Assembly (NCBI GenBank): GCA_018907035.1
Contig: JACCIC010000015.1
Coordinates: forward strand, 2,296,001 to 2,360,000
Reading direction: 5' to 3'
DNA: 64,000 nucleotides
DNA from: Sycobia sp. Sy_11
Taxonomy: Eukaryota > Arthropoda > Insecta > Hymenoptera > Epichrysomallidae
The position numbers and the translations under genes are program-made. Positions 24,116-38,200 of this stretch are shown here, in pieces; position 1 is the first letter of the stretch, and every line of letters begins with the position of its first letter. Under the pieces are notes generated by a model. The model was not told the origin of the DNA. It did no database searches and saw only the letters and a list, made by a program, of their open reading frames with translations.

Positions 24116-26457
24116 AAGAGGCCCTTTTTATCATTCGGTGAGTTTAAAATTAGATCTTGTTTATAAATAATACTATTTATTCATTTCATACAGAATATGC
24201 AAAAATTGCTAAATTGGCAATGATATTGGCAATATGTATAACTTTGAAATTCTCATTTCTTTAATATTCAATTACACATAATTTATCTTATTAAGCATAA
24301 ACCTTTTTCAATTGCATAACGTAATTATAACTGATTAATAATGCGCCATTTATTTTTGAATATCTCTTCGGCGTAAGTACTGGGCATATACAATGCGACA
24401 CTGGCAACCGATATGAGAGAAGCACACTCTATATAGCAGGTGATACAAGACCGTTTAGTTTTGTGTAAATAAACCTCTTATCGCTTTTGCATTTCTGAAA
24501 TTTACGAAAGGAAAGATGACTTTTGAAGCCGCGGTGGCTGCCGCTGATAACTCGATTAATACAATACGTTTAATATATATACACTTGTAAATAGATAATT
24601 CGCGTTTTATACATATAATATATAAGTACAAGGAATTTCATAATTTTATATTATATACCTATATCGATTTGAAACCAACCGTACACTTATCAGACATCCG
24701 AGAGATATTTTTTTCTAAATCAGAACACTTGCAAAATGATAAAATATATCCGATATACTAGATAGATTAAAGTGTGATAAATTTACAATCGTAATTATTG
24801 GATATTATACAAGAGAAACTTTTTCATGGACTGGTCTCTACCGGTATTCATTAAAAATTAAAAAAACACTTCGCATACAAAATAGAAAATAAATAATTCG
24901 ATGGACAAACATTTAGGCTTCGAACCAGAAAAATTATCAGCATTTACGTACATTTCTTAATCAGGATTGCGTTCCAAATCTGCGCGCGGAGCAACTAACA
25001 ATATATATATATATAAAATAAAGACACGACTCTTTAAACACGCAATACCATCTTTTGTACAGTATATATGCAGCTCGACATTTTCCGTTTTTGTTTAAAC
25101 CAACCGATGTGATATTTTTATGTAGATTAATTGCGGGAAAAGAGCTGTCGTTATCATTCAATTTAACTCGATGTGTAAAATTTATTTAATTAAAATACGA
25201 GGTTAAATATTAATTATTTTCCGTGATTGAGAAAATTATTAAATTGAAAAACTATTAAAAAGAGTAAAAATTTAAAATATTTATACACAATTAATGACAG
25301 TTAATATAGTGTATTTATAATGCATAGATAAATCCTTTAGAATTTAGCTTTTTATTTTTCTATAAAATGATTTATTTTATTGTTCAATTCAGCACTTAAT
25401 AAACTGTTTAATTATTAACTCTAATACAATTGTGAATTATTTGTTTTGTATATCTCATCTGTATTTACTTTTAAAAATTCAAAAACTATTTCAATAATTT
25501 TTTCAGTGATATTTTTATATAACTTATTGTAATTATATATTAAATCTTTATTTCTTTCAAAATATAATGTTAATATAGAATCAAGGTAAAAACAGATTAA
25601 TATTGATTAGATAACTCCTTGAAAATACCAATTACAGGAATAAAAATAATCAAATTTAACTTTTCTCATAGATTTCTTATATATCTTGATAATAAAAATT
25701 AGGTTACAAGAAAAGGATTTTGTTATACAATTTTTAAGCACATAATTATTGTATCATTAGTTTACCTTATTCAATAGTATAACTTTGGAACTTAAAATTA
25801 AGTATGTTTTATTTATAATAAATAAATACTATTTGGGAGCAATGTATGAATTACAAAAAAAATCTAGGCATATTTCAAATTTAAAGTCCAAATGAAGAAA
25901 TATAAAAGTACTTTTGCATCATTCTTTCATTCTTTCCTGCACCTTATCAATAAACAAATAATAGATAAAATACTATAGAATATTTTTATTTATATATTGA
26001 ACGTATTCCAAGTTAAACTTAAAAAATTTTTAAAAATCCTTAAATTTTAAACTTAACGAACGAACTATAAAAAGGTCCTTACTCTACTCCAAAACAAAAT
26101 ACTCGATTCCTAACCTCAAACAAAATATCTCTATATCGAGAAAAGTTACGCTATAAATTCACCTGTTCTGCGTACAAATAAAATAGATGTTCATATTCGA
26201 AATTCAGCGATATAGTACCTATTCCAAATTAGCGAATCAAAATTGTACCGAAGACAATGTAGCAAAGAATGTTATAATAAAAATTATCAACATCCTCATT
26301 ACTTGCATTTGAGCAATAATATATAGGTATACAATGGTAAGCATATAATTTTATTAATTTGAGTAGTCCATTTCGTCCATAATATACGCACCCCTCATAT
26401 ATACGCTTCCGTCAAAACCTATTGTCGGTGCGTGGTATCCTTTATAACGTTTTAAAC

Positions 26458-26459
<2 letters not shown>

Positions 26460-26549
<90 letters not shown>
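26460..26549. repeat. (TC)n microsatellite
   Basis: About 44 CT units; the longest simple repeat in the window. Confidence 0.95.
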
Positions 26550-26553
<4 letters not shown>

Positions 26554-28004
26554 ATCTTTCTCTTGCTCACTTTCTCTAAGTATTTGACGATGTTCCTCTT
26601 TTTCTGCTTCTGCCCGTGCCTTGGTGGAAAACAAAATTCCCATCCAGAAAAAGTATCTTACGCAGACAGTAGGCACCAAAACGGGATATATAAAAAAATG
26701 AATAATAATACAAACGCTACGATTATACATACAGATAGCCGAGAGACTCGAGAAAAAGATTTTCGAGAGTGAGGAACATAGTATTCTATATATACACATC
26801 CGGATACATATCTTCCTCTCCCTCTCTCTGTCTTTCTCTCTGTCTCTCTTTCTCTCCCTCATTCGCACATGGACGTACGTTATGAGACGCTGCTCCCCAG
26901 GCGGAGTGGTCTCGGCGACGACGTACAAAAATGTCGAAACCCTCAGCTGATCTCGCGTATGCTCCAGCGGCCTCCACGCGCATAATCGGCGGACCCTCGC
27001 TGCGCTCCCCGTGGTGTCATCGAGGTTACCGTTGCAGCAGTAGTAGCAGTAGCCAGGCAGCCGCGCAATTCGGCATTAAAAAGAGAGATACTTATTATCT
27101 CCGGGATGCACTCAACTGCAGCTCCGATGCGGCTGATGATTTTTTTCAAACGTTGCAGAGTCCGTCGCGCGCACACATCACATACACATACACGCACACA
27201 TGCGCACGAGAACGCATGCACGCACTATAGCACGACGGGCATTTATATACGCGCACAAAACAACGGCCGCTGCCGCTCTCTTTCTCTCTCTTTGCACGGT
27301 TTGAAAAACCAAGAGCAAGGCCGCAGCGCGCGCGCGCGCGAGTCAAAAGAGATGATAAATGTATGCGCTTATATATGCGCCCCCGAGACTCGCCCGCTGA
27401 TGCGCGAAAAACACGACGGGGAGGACGTTCTTTCGTTCGTGTTATCCCTCCCCCGCGTATGATAATCGGGTGACACGCAGAACGAGGTATATATTTACAC
27501 TAATGTATAGAATCGTACTGATGAGCACCAGGAGTAAACACACACTGCATCACTGCATGTACACGAAACGAAAAAAAATCATCAGAATTCAGAGACCGCG
27601 GGTGTGTGTATATATGCAAGCTCGATTCGGTTGTCTACTAAAGCATCAGGCAGACAGTAGTAAGGCACTACGCACTATAGCGGCTGCAGGCACTACCACT
27701 AAGCTACCAGTTACTATACCACTACACAACCACTGTCGCCTTCACTACATTCGTAATTTCGTACATGGATATGTATCTGTATGTATTATACGATTTTGCA
27801 CTGACGCGCGGTAATTAGAAAGACGAAAAAGCTATTCTCTGATACCGATAATAATTAGATATTCGCGACGCTCGCGATCTCGATATCTGATGGCCTGTCC
27901 TCTCGAAATTCGCTATTCGTTGTATGTTCTGTAAACCCAACCTATCCAACCCCAACCCAACGTTTTTCTGGTTCTTTCTTCCTCTTTCTCACCTCTCACC
28001 CTAC

Positions 28005-28080
28005 CCCCTCTTTCTCTCCCTCCCTCTCTCACTCACTCCCTCTCTCTCTCTCCCTCTCGCTCTCTCTCACTCTCTCTCGT
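28005..28080. repeat. CT-rich low-complexity tract
   Basis: Imperfect CTCTCC/CTCTCA pyrimidine tract in the island region upstream of ECT2. Confidence 0.85.
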
Positions 28081-28480
28081 TTACTCTTTATATCCACTAA
28101 TTATTGTACTTGTACTATAATTATAATCTCGTTATTTATGGCATCTCTGTCACGCCTACGTCGTAATTGTAATTCATGTATTATTGTCTGTACTTCTCAT
28201 TTATTACTATTGCTGGTACAAGCTGATACAGTTCATTGAATAGGTTACAGCAGGTTACAGGATACCACACAGAATTCAGCTACGGTCAACTTCATGTATG
28301 GGAAAGAGATAGAAAATCGAATATTATAATGTGTAGAAAACTAGGAACCAGTGGGAGTGGGAGCTGTAGCAGCTGGTGAGCTGTGCTGTGAGTGCTGTGA
28401 GGTAGTAGGGTGAGTGAGTGCGCTGTGCGAAGCGTGGCGAAGGTACCTAACCTGCATAATATAAAAAGGAAAATTTAGTT

Positions 28481-29985
28481 TTTCGTTGATGGTAGCGTAA
28501 TAATTAATATGGCAACGCTGATCAATTAACTTTCAGCGCGATATTTAAATTCGAGATAACAGTCTTTATTAAAGAAATAATAGTACAGATAATCTCACAT
28601 TTTTCTCATTCTGTCGCTAACTTGCTACGTAAATCAGATACAGTTGATTTTATGTATGAAACTGAGCGTTGTATGATTTTTGAAAATTGTGTTAATAAAT
28701 AGATTATAAATGATTCTACTAAAAAATATTTTTTCTCGAAGTTTGGTACATAATTAGTTGTAAAACAGCAACAAATCTTTACTTTTTAAAATCTATGAAA
28801 ACACTCCGAAAATACCCGAGTAGGCTCAAATTTCGTTCTTAATATATGTTATACATATGAGCAATGCTGCTCTTTTATTTCAGATTGTTTTTAGAACAAT
28901 ATTTATTGATAAAAAAGCCATAAAGTTAGTACGTACAAACACATCTAGAAATACTAGCTAATCTAATAGCTGCTGTAAACATTCACAGAGTTAGTGACGT
29001 AGCACTGTGATGGGTCAAATATATTTAATACAGAATGTACATTTTCACAATGATAATTACTGTTATTTTCTTATATCCCAAAAAAAATAATTTCCTAAAT
29101 AAGATTTTTTCCCTGCTAATCAATATTCAAATGGTGTTCTCTTTTATCACAGAAACAATCATTTACAAGGTCAGATTATTTGATTCCTACAAATAATGTA
29201 TAAAAGCCAAAAAAGTGATAAGAAATGAAAAATTGTAATGTATATATGGATTGTATAGTCTTTCTCTATTAAGTGTTGTTTTGACATCGCAATATGTATT
29301 TTACATTTCAACTCATACAAATCGTTCGCAGGTATGTGTGCGTGTGTAAATTATTTTAATTTTAAAATTATTTTACGAATTTAATTATTATTAAATATCA
29401 ACGATTTTACAATTGACATAATTTTATATAATTTAAAAAAAATTAAAAACATAATATTTTTTGATGTAACAGCCCTATATTGCAGCGATTTTTGGTATGA
29501 GCAGGTGTAGATAATAGTAGCATAAAAACATTTTTTTTTTAATATTTTATTTTATTTCATAAAGTGGTAATCAGCGAGTCGATATTATTAAAATGGAAAA
29601 ATAATTTTTCTACAGTTTTTTCTACATTTAGAATCTTATCTAACTTTTCTACGTATTAGAATCTCGTAGTTGAATTTCATAATTCGATGAGTTGTGAGAA
29701 GAAAATCCTCCTAAGAAACCGTGGAAAAAATTACTCGCTAATATCTCGTTAAAAACCCAACCCCGCAACTCCAAATTTAATTGAATCATGGTTATGTATT
29801 ATTAATCTTATTTACCAAATTTCATAATGTTCTCGTCGTTCTAAAGATCAACGAAATAGCTGAGAGTGTGTAGGTACCATCTAAAATGACCGCGTATGGC
29901 TAAAATGGCTCATATCTATCTCTGGTCATCAGATTCTGAATAAAATTTTAGGCGTAAGAAAAGTATCAGAATTTCTGGAAAAACC
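28481..29985. other. AT-rich intergenic stretch
   Basis: No exon, RNA gene or repeat array recognised. It ends at the second mariner remnant. Confidence 0.5.
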
Positions 29986-29989
29986 TGTC

Positions 29990-30715
29990 GATGTATAATG
30001 AGTGCTCCACATGTTATCTTCGGGTCCGGGCAAGCGCAATCGTGAGACCATGCAGAAATGTTTGATCGCAAGTTCGACACTCGTTAAAGCGCAAATCCAA
30101 AGCCAAATGGAGTTTCTGTGTCGTTTTGTGATTGAGAATCAAACATAAATTCAGCTATACAAAATTGGTACATAGGTACCATCAAAGACTAAGGCACAGC
30201 CGAAAGTCGAAACAGTGGGCAGCATCCAACAAACATGCTCTAAAGGCGAGGATTGTTTTATTGATGGTCATCATTTTCTGAAACAAGATGTGATCTATAC
30301 CGATTACCTGGAGAAGGGCAAAAAATCACAGGTCTGTATCTGGCTGTACTATGCCGAATTGCAGAAAAATAGCTCCATTAAGCGATTAAAAAAGCGCTCT
30401 TCATCCATGAAAACGCACCGGCCTCACGACGGCCAAATTAGTCGAATGATCTATGAGCTATGTGCATTGCTACCCCAACGTCCCCATGGACGGCGTATGT
30501 ATTCTCTAAATTTGGCCCCTTACGTACCACTTATTTTTGTTTCTGGCCTTGAAAGGCCTCTCAATGACTCACCGTGCAGAAATTTCAGCCGGGTAAAATC
30601 ATCGCCGCCACGAAGACCTAGGGGTTTCAGAAATTGGAGCATATCGCTCGGTCAACCTATCGAACTAAAAGAAGACTCCACTGATAAGCAAATCGCCACT
30701 TTTCCAAAATTTTCG
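29990..30715 (+). mobile_element. decayed mariner transposase remnant (irritans-like)
   Basis: Fragments in order on the plus strand: MEFLCRFVIEN at about 30107-30140 (block FL-RFVTVDE before the first catalytic Asp), then IDGHHFLKQDVIYTDYLEKG (30260-30318; block ending IDYLQKGKT) and AELQKNSSIKRLKK. These are followed by a degraded second catalytic block and, in another frame at about 30577-30660, KFQPGKIIAATKT and FQKLEHIARS, which match the C-terminal region (KF-S-EE-I A--EAYF … GI-KLE-RW). The catalytic Asp residues are substituted and there are frameshifts and stops. The 231-codon frame across it (30215-30910) is a chance composite, not a gene. No terminal repeats were recognised. Confidence 0.7.
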
Positions 30716-31460
30716 TTTTTCTTTAGTGTAATAAGTAGGATACGAAGCGTTGATGTTATTTTACTACGAATCGTTGCGAGCTCTTCGATATTCCCTTTCA
30801 TTTTATCCAACTTTTTTACGCGCCCCGTCTCGCGCGTGGTATGTATTTTTTTACATCAGACGTTTTTTATACCACCTTCGTCGTATTTTAGTGCCACCTA
30901 CCGTGCTTAACAGTATATTTTTCAATAATACTTCAAAATTATTTAGTCAAGAAAAATCTTCGTGGCATTGTAACCGACAATTGTTCTCCCGCATCCCCTT
31001 AACCGTAGTTGTAGCAGAGATAATAGTCAATTATAGTCAATATAAGATATTAGCAATTATGGGGAATTGAAAATGTTTTTAATTTTACTTTTACACGATA
31101 TTCTATGATAAAATCAAAATTTAAATAATTAATTATTCAGTATATGTTTCTGTTTTAATTTACAAGTTTTTCAGGGTTTTAGTTGTCAGCTATAAAGCAT
31201 TACTAACGCAAATATAAATAAAGTTGTTATTGGTAAATAAATATATAATATATATTTGTTGATGCACAAATTTTTTATTATTAAATGAAAATTATAAAAA
31301 TAAGTTTCATATTTTATCAATAATTTTTTACAATTTACACATTTGAAACTTTGTACTAAGCTATTAATAAATTTACTTAAAACATGTTTTATATAAAATT
31401 TAATTATATAAATACCTTTTATAGATTTGCAAAAAGGCAATATATAATAAAATATACACA
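30716..31460. other. intergenic, between mariner remnant and WDR12 3' end
   Basis: The first 200 bases are somewhat GC-rich with open frames but no recognisable product. The rest is AT-rich and featureless. Confidence 0.4.
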
Positions 31461-31466
31461 TTTATT
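31461..31466 (-). terminator. candidate poly(A) signal of WDR12
   Basis: A minus-strand AATAAA 46 bases beyond the WDR12 stop. A second one overlaps 31499-31504, only 8 bases from the stop. Confidence 0.45.
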
Positions 31467-31511
31467 TATATTTTTGTTTCATATATATATTAAAAAAATT
31501 TATTTCTACTT

Positions 31512-34500
31512 TTACTTAATAGCATATTTTGATTTAAATATTCTAACTGTATTGTCTGCTCCACCAGATACTAAAAACTTAGGATTGGACCAATTACAAC
31601 TGAGAACTTTATCTTCATGACCAGTAAGATCGAATAATGGAGCTTTTGGACTGAAAATTAAATAAAATAAAATGTTTGTACAAATTTTGAATGAAAATAT
31701 ATGAAAAAATATTTAGAGCTGTATGCTTATATTAAACTTAAATTATTATTCATTATATTTTCTTTATAATCATACTATAGACTTCTAGTATTGACAATTA
31801 ATTGCAATATAATATATGTAGTATTATTGAATAGTTTAAAATTAAATTTATTTACCTTCGTGTATCCCATAATTTTACGTTATTGTCGTAAGCACCAGAC
31901 ATAAAAAGATGTTCTTCTATTGTTGACCAGCAAACTGATTGCACCCATTGTGTATGAGAAGTAAATATTAACTTAACTATAGTGCCTTCTATAATTCGAG
32001 AAAAAATGTGAGATTAATAGTTAATATATTAAGTAATTACAAATAAATACATGTATTAGAGTTATTAATCTAAATATCATTGCATTATTAAAACTATTTT
32101 TCATTTATATAAGTAGTAATTGACGTAACAACAAATTTATTTATAACTTCTTTTTGTACCAACCTGTTGATCTTGGATCATACAAACGAATGTGTTTATC
32201 TGCTGATGCTGTGATAAGTGTTTTAGATAAATTTGAATAATCGACATCAAAGTAACTCTTATTTCCTGTAAGTTCATGTTTAATTCCTCCTAGTTCAGTA
32301 TCCCAAATTTTCAAAGTATGATCCCAAGATGACGTGATAATTTCCGTTTTATCAGACCAAACAACTCCACTTACAGCTTCTTTATGGCCTTTCATAGTCC
32401 TAAGTGGTACCTGAAATTTTTTATTTAGTAACATAAGATAAAATATCATTCATCTATTAAAAATACTCTAATGTTCTATACAATTTTAATTCTATTATTT
32501 AATCTATATTAAAATGTATAAAATAACTTCATCATTTTTAATTGTTATAAAATATAAAATATTTTAAAAATTAAACAAATGTTATTCAATATATTGAATA
32601 ATATTAAATAATAATTTATAAAAACTTTTTATAAATATTGTACTTATGGATTAGAATAATTCTGTAACTTAAATGGTAACAGTAGAAATTTGATACCGAT
32701 TCAAAAAATTCAAGTTAAATTTTAGCTAAACATTGACCTGAAAATTTATCATGATCAAGCGAATTATTATGTATAAGAAAATTTGGTTTGGGTACCAGTT
32801 TAGTGGTATCATGATAACATCAAGTCGATAATAATACTAAGAAAGGCTATAAGCAAAAATAAAATTACTTATTCAATGTTAACACATAAATAAATAAATA
32901 AGTACAAATTTATATTAAAAATGAAATAATTATAACTTCTAGCCTAAATTTCGCACATCAAATAGAAATATTAATAAATGAATAATTTGGCTTTTAGAAA
33001 TTTTTTTAAATTTATATACATGACATTAATTTATTTGAAAAATCATATACACGTGAATTGACGCCGAGTTTGCTTGTCAAATCATAATTTGTGGATCATA
33101 TCAATTCTATTTATGTCCGAATTTTTCGAAGGTATTTTATAAATATCTGACGGATTTTTTGAACGTGAAAATTCAGCATATTAAGTACGTATGTTTTAGT
33201 AAAAGGACTATTTAGTCCATAAAATAATTAATAAATAATTAATAATATTATAATGCATAAATTAAAATGATAATGCAAATTATATATTTACCCGTGTTTT
33301 ACTATATTCAGTTCTTTTTTTCTTTGAAGCAGACTCTCCATCCTCGGTGTCATCTTGCAAAGCTAAATATTATAAAAGAATAATATATTCTAGAACTAAA
33401 AATTCATGGAATATCTACTCAGAAAATAATATTTTATAATCTAAAACAAGATAAAAAAAATCATATCAAATTTCAATAATTTTAAAACATACAAGTTGAC
33501 CATATTTTCAACATGGTGTCCCATGAACCTGTTGCCATTAAAGCAGTAGCTACATTTACACCGACTGCTTCAAGTCCTCTTTCATGTCCTTTACATGTGT
33601 GAATACTTTCAACAGAGTTAGTTTCAACATTCCACTTCCATAATACTGCAGTTTGATCTTGAGATGCACTGCAATAAAAAATTACTATATTAATATATAA
33701 AGATAAATAAATTAAGAATAATAATAATTCAATAACATCAGAAATATTGTGATCAAAAAATACCTAACAAATGTTCCATTTTCATCATCCAATGATATCC
33801 AAGCTACAGCTTTAATCGGAGATGAATGTCCAGGAATTGTTAAATGATGTTTTCCTTTTGCAGTCCAAAGATGAAGAGTATTGTCATAACAACCAGTTAA
33901 GATCCTAAAAACATATATTAATTTTAATAAATATACCTTACTTATTAAAGTTTAGTGTATTTCAGTAGTAGAATATTTTATAAACCATTTTTCGCAAACA
34001 GCAACTGCAGATACCCAGTCATCATGTATAAGACAGTCTTGAGGTTCTGGTGGAGGATGTTTTTCAAGATATTCAACATTTATTACTTCTTCAATAGATA
34101 TACCTCTCTCTGCAATATGTTCTGCTAAAGGAGTACGAAGAAATTCGGAGCAAACAAGGAAATCAAACTCGACTTCTTGATTTATTGTACCAGATTCTGT
34201 AAAATACATATCCAATAAGTTATATTCAATTATAATTCAATGATGAATTAATATAACATACCCTTTAAAAGTTCATTTACAAGAACATTTAATTCTGAAG
34301 TAATAACTGATGTAGGTACTGATAAAGGATAATCAGGTACAGCATATCTGTAAAAACAATTTTGAATATGAATAAAAAAATTAATAATAGATAACATTGC
34401 TATATATTTCTTTTTCTGTATAAAATAAATTAAAGAATATTATTAAGAAACTGATACTTTATTAATATTTAAGAATTATTTTTTAAGCTAAATAATTGTT

Positions 34501-34626
34501 ATATACTAAATAATATTTCTTTTAATTAACACTAATTTAAAAATACATATTGAACACTTACTGTTGCTGTTTTGTTACAAATCGAATTTGTATTTGTGGT
34601 GTATCACTGTCTATGCTTTTATTCAT
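31512..34626 (-). CDS. WDR12: WDR12 ribosome biogenesis protein (Ytm1 orthologue)
   Basis: Coding exons on the minus strand: 34626-34562, 34347-34262, 34196-33986, 33904-33764, 33668-33493, 33362-33292, 32410-32164, 31988-31856, 31650-31512. The total is 423 codons (422 aa), one residue from the human length. The N-terminal NLE domain (about 8-85; [28 protein letters not shown]) precedes HDDWVSAV and seven WD40 repeats ([83 protein letters not shown]). A charged loop ([16 protein letters not shown]) sits between blades, as in the family. From family knowledge, WDR12 joins Pes1 and Bop1 in the nucleolar PeBoW complex for 60S assembly, and the NLE domain engages Midasin/Rea1. One intron has an unusual donor, CAG|GTTGGT at 32163. 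The gene is divergent from WDR75. Confidence 0.96.
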
Positions 34627-35249
34627 TATTACTATTAATAAAGATATAAATAAATATTATTATACTACTGTACATTAAATAAACAACTCGTTAAAATCAC
34701 ACAGGTTATGATTATGCATTTGAACCAAATGAACCATGAGGTTTTTTCTCTATTTCATAAAAATTCCTATTTTCAAGAATCAGCTCACTTCAAGTCAAAC
34801 GCATAATGTTAAAAATAAAATCAGATAAAATATTATATTAAATAATCGAAAGTGAAAATGATTTGTACATATTTGTATATTTATTAATTTTATATTTGAA
34901 TATAAAATAACGTAAATTTTATAATCTCTGCTATGAAATAAAAATAATTTGTTTTTAAATTAAACTTACAATCATTTAAATTTCTTAAACAATATTGACT
35001 CGCTTCAGGGTTGACATTGTAATAGTAATATGGCTACCGCACGTTAACCGCACATATGCCGCATGAGTAGTAAGCAACTTCTGTTTTGAACAAACACGTG
35101 GATGGTGTACTGCAATGAATCCCGAATGTGTAACTATTTTATATTTTTTCATATTAACATGTAAAAAAATGTAATTAGTATTTTATGTGGTACGCCAATA
35201 CATGGATTTAAATAATTATTAAGTTTTGGTTCGCATAACTTGCTATAAA
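34627..35249. promoter_or_regulatory. shared promoter interval between WDR12 and WDR75
   Basis: Only 623 bases separate the start codons of the divergent genes, so both promoters lie here. The interval contains a canonical E-box near its WDR75 end and a locally GC-richer patch at about 35010-35110 (CCGCACGTTAACCGCACA), which is the likely core. No TATA box stands out, in keeping with housekeeping promoters. Confidence 0.7.
35095..35100. promoter_or_regulatory. canonical E-box CACGTG
   Basis: Palindromic CACGTG in the WDR12-WDR75 interval, 150 bases upstream of the WDR75 ATG. In Drosophila this Myc/Max site is enriched near ribosome-biogenesis genes. Use here is inferred. Confidence 0.6.
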
Positions 35250-38200
35250 ATGCAGTTAAAAGCTAAATCAAGAACCAAGCCTGAAAAAATATTTTCAAAT
35301 GAAGATGATGATTTGATTTTAAAAAGAAAAGGTGGTGGAAGTATTATAGATCATCGTCCTTTATTTTCTAGTAATGGAGAGTAAGTTGTAAATTTTTAAT
35401 CTCAATGACCTGCGTTTTTTAATGCCATGATAAAATTTATTTACAGAATAGTGTATATTGTTTGTAAACAAATTATTAAAGCATATAGTGCACAAACAGG
35501 AGATTTTATTAAAGAATTAGAACCAGCTGAACATAAAATAATTAGTATTGTATTATCACCAGAGAATTCTGATACTATTATTGGCTGTACAGATAATGGT
35601 GAACTAATTTATTGGAATTGTCATAATGGTCTTATTACTATAACAACGGTAAATTATATTAAGAAATATAATTTTTTCCAAATATATATATAACGTTTTT
35701 ATTTTTTTATCATAATATTTCATATAAATTTTAGAAACTTTTAATCGAGAGTAATTCAGAATTTAAAATAAAGACTTTCCATATTATTTATTACAAAACA
35801 TATGCAGGAAAGGATACATGCAGTGCTATTATAAGTTCTATTATAAAAGTAGGTGATGAGAAGATTTTACGATTAGAAGTATTTGATTTGAAACTTGGAA
35901 ATAAATGTCTAAGTAAAACTATTGAGTAAGTAAATTATTATATTGTAAATGTATATAATAGAGTATAAGTTTATTCCAATAATTTTTTAGATACTTTAGT
36001 GATGACTATTATATTGATATAATTGCAAATCATGGAGAAAACCTTGTAGTAATTGGACAAGGTTCATTTGTATATATCGTAAATCCTAACCATGGATTAA
36101 AATTTATTCGGTAAGGATCATAAAATCAATAGCAATAGTTTGCATTTTTTGTATTTAAATATTATTTGTTTTGGTTTTTTGTTTTATAGACATAAAAATG
36201 GAAGAAATGTAACATGTGTTTGTGGACACCCTGAAGAAGAATGTGTAGCTGTAGGAGATAATAGTGGACGAATTGTCGTATGGAGAAATATTTTAGAATG
36301 TAATGTAATTAAAGCAACATATCATTGGCATACCTTACCAGTCACAGAAATAATTTTTAGTAAATCTGGTAATAATACAATCATTTTTATTAAAATTAAC
36401 AATTAAGTTATTTATATTATTCGTATTATTCAAATTTATTAACAATAATTTTTATCTAATATTAACAATAATGTTAGTAATTTATTAAAAATATTATTGA
36501 ATTATCATAAACTCCTAAACTTATTTTTATTTATAGGTGGTCACATGTATTCAGGTGGTGGTGAGTGTGTACTTGTGAAATGGTTACTATCAAATCCTCA
36601 AAACAAGTCATTTCTTCCTCGATTACCTGCTCCTATAAGACATATTACGATTGCACCTGAAAATATTCATGTAGCTGTATCCACTCTTGATAATGGTACG
36701 TATTATAAAAGAAGTATATTGTTAATATTGTTCATTATATAAAATAAAGTATTTATATAAACTTATTTTATGATTTAGGTATACTTATTGTAAATCCTCA
36801 AAGAAAAATTACAACTGTGATTCAAAATTTTACATGTGGTGTAGCTGGTACACCAAAAAGTTTATTTCCAGCTGGACTGATTGTTGACCCAAAAACTAAT
36901 AGTCTTGTACTAAACAGTAGAACTGGTTATATTCAATTTTATAATACACATACAAAAGGTTTATTATATAATGTAAGTAAATTTATGATAAAAATTATAA
37001 AAATATACATTTTAATTAAATATAGTTTCAATAGTTAATTCGAATTGATTTAAACTTTTTCAAAATCATAATTAAAAATCAAATCTTTTATTAATTAATT
37101 AATTTTAGAAATACATTATTTTAAGAAAATTACTTACTCAGTATATAAAATATCAAGTAGTAGAACTATAAATTAATTATTCGTAAACTATAAATGTTAA
37201 TTTTTATAAATATTGATAAAAATTATTTATTTAGTTTTATGTAATTCATATTCATTAAAAATAAAAATAAGTAAAAGATATATATTTATATGGAAACTAA
37301 AGTCTATGTTTCTTATTTATTTCTAACAGTAAGTATTTATTTTACATTATTTTAGTTAGATATAACATCTCAGAATTTCATAACACAAGAGAGATCTACA
37401 ATAATTGTAAATACAGATGTCACTAGGATAGCCATTAATTGTGACGGATCATGGATGGCTACTATGGAAGAACGTGACGATAATTTATCACATACAGAAG
37501 TAAGACTTAAATTTTGGCATTTCAATATGGAAAAGCAGAGGTATTAATTTTGTTAATATAAAACTGTTCTCAATCTTAAAAATTATATTCTGTATTAAAA
37601 ATACTATTTTAATTCTAGCTTTTCATTAAACACATCAGTTGAACTTCCTCATGAAAAAGGTGTACATACAGTCAAATTTAAACCAAAAGCATCTCTAAGT
37701 GATGATGAACAATTAGTCGTAACTGTAGGAAAAGATAATAAATTTAAGCTTTGGTACCTGTCTGATTCTTCTTCTACATATAGTAATATTTTTATTATAA
37801 AGATTTAACATTTAATTTGAAATATTGAATTAATTAAATTTTTTATTTTTTATTTTAGAAAAAGAAAAACATTGGAAATGTTATAGTGTTGGACATTATC
37901 GAGACTTATCACCATTTGATGCTGGATTTTCTACTGATGCATCATTAATAGGTGTTAGCTTTGATTGTACTTTAACACTTTGGATTCCAGAAACCAACGA
38001 ATTAAGGAGTAGTTTAAGTCACAGTCGATATTTACAACCAATAACGTAATATAACATAATAATCTAATGATTTTAATAACATTTTTATCAATATTTATTA
38101 ATTAAATAAAATTAATCAATAAATAAATTTCTTAGTCGAATAGAATTTGGTAAGCAGGAATGCTGCCATCTTGTAGTGACAACTTCCGCAGAACATTTGG

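Larger units (their letters stand above)
22232..28480. other. CpG-rich, microsatellite-rich region upstream of ECT2
   Basis: No supportable protein gene. GC-rich, CpG-rich islands (about 22.2-22.7, 23.0-23.2, 26.9-27.5 and 28.3-28.45 kb) alternate with AT-rich DNA and many simple repeats. In the island at 26.93-27.23 kb several frames on both strands are open at once, as expected of CpG-rich non-coding DNA; none has a convincing exon structure. The islands may hold the ECT2 promoter and 5' UTR exons. Confidence 0.5.

Noticed and set aside
24415..24590. TATA-like box followed by a 24-codon frame (MTFEAAVAAADNS)
   Set aside because: Frame is very short, ends in an AT repeat and has no donor; treated as chance.
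26931..27462. Overlapping 92-118 codon frames on both strands in a GC-rich island
   Set aside because: Open in several frames at once because stops are rare in CpG-rich DNA; they run into CA and CT repeats and have no matching splice structure.
30215..30910. 231-codon plus-strand open frame
   Set aside because: It runs across a decayed mariner copy and switches out of the transposase frame; it is a chance composite, not a host gene.
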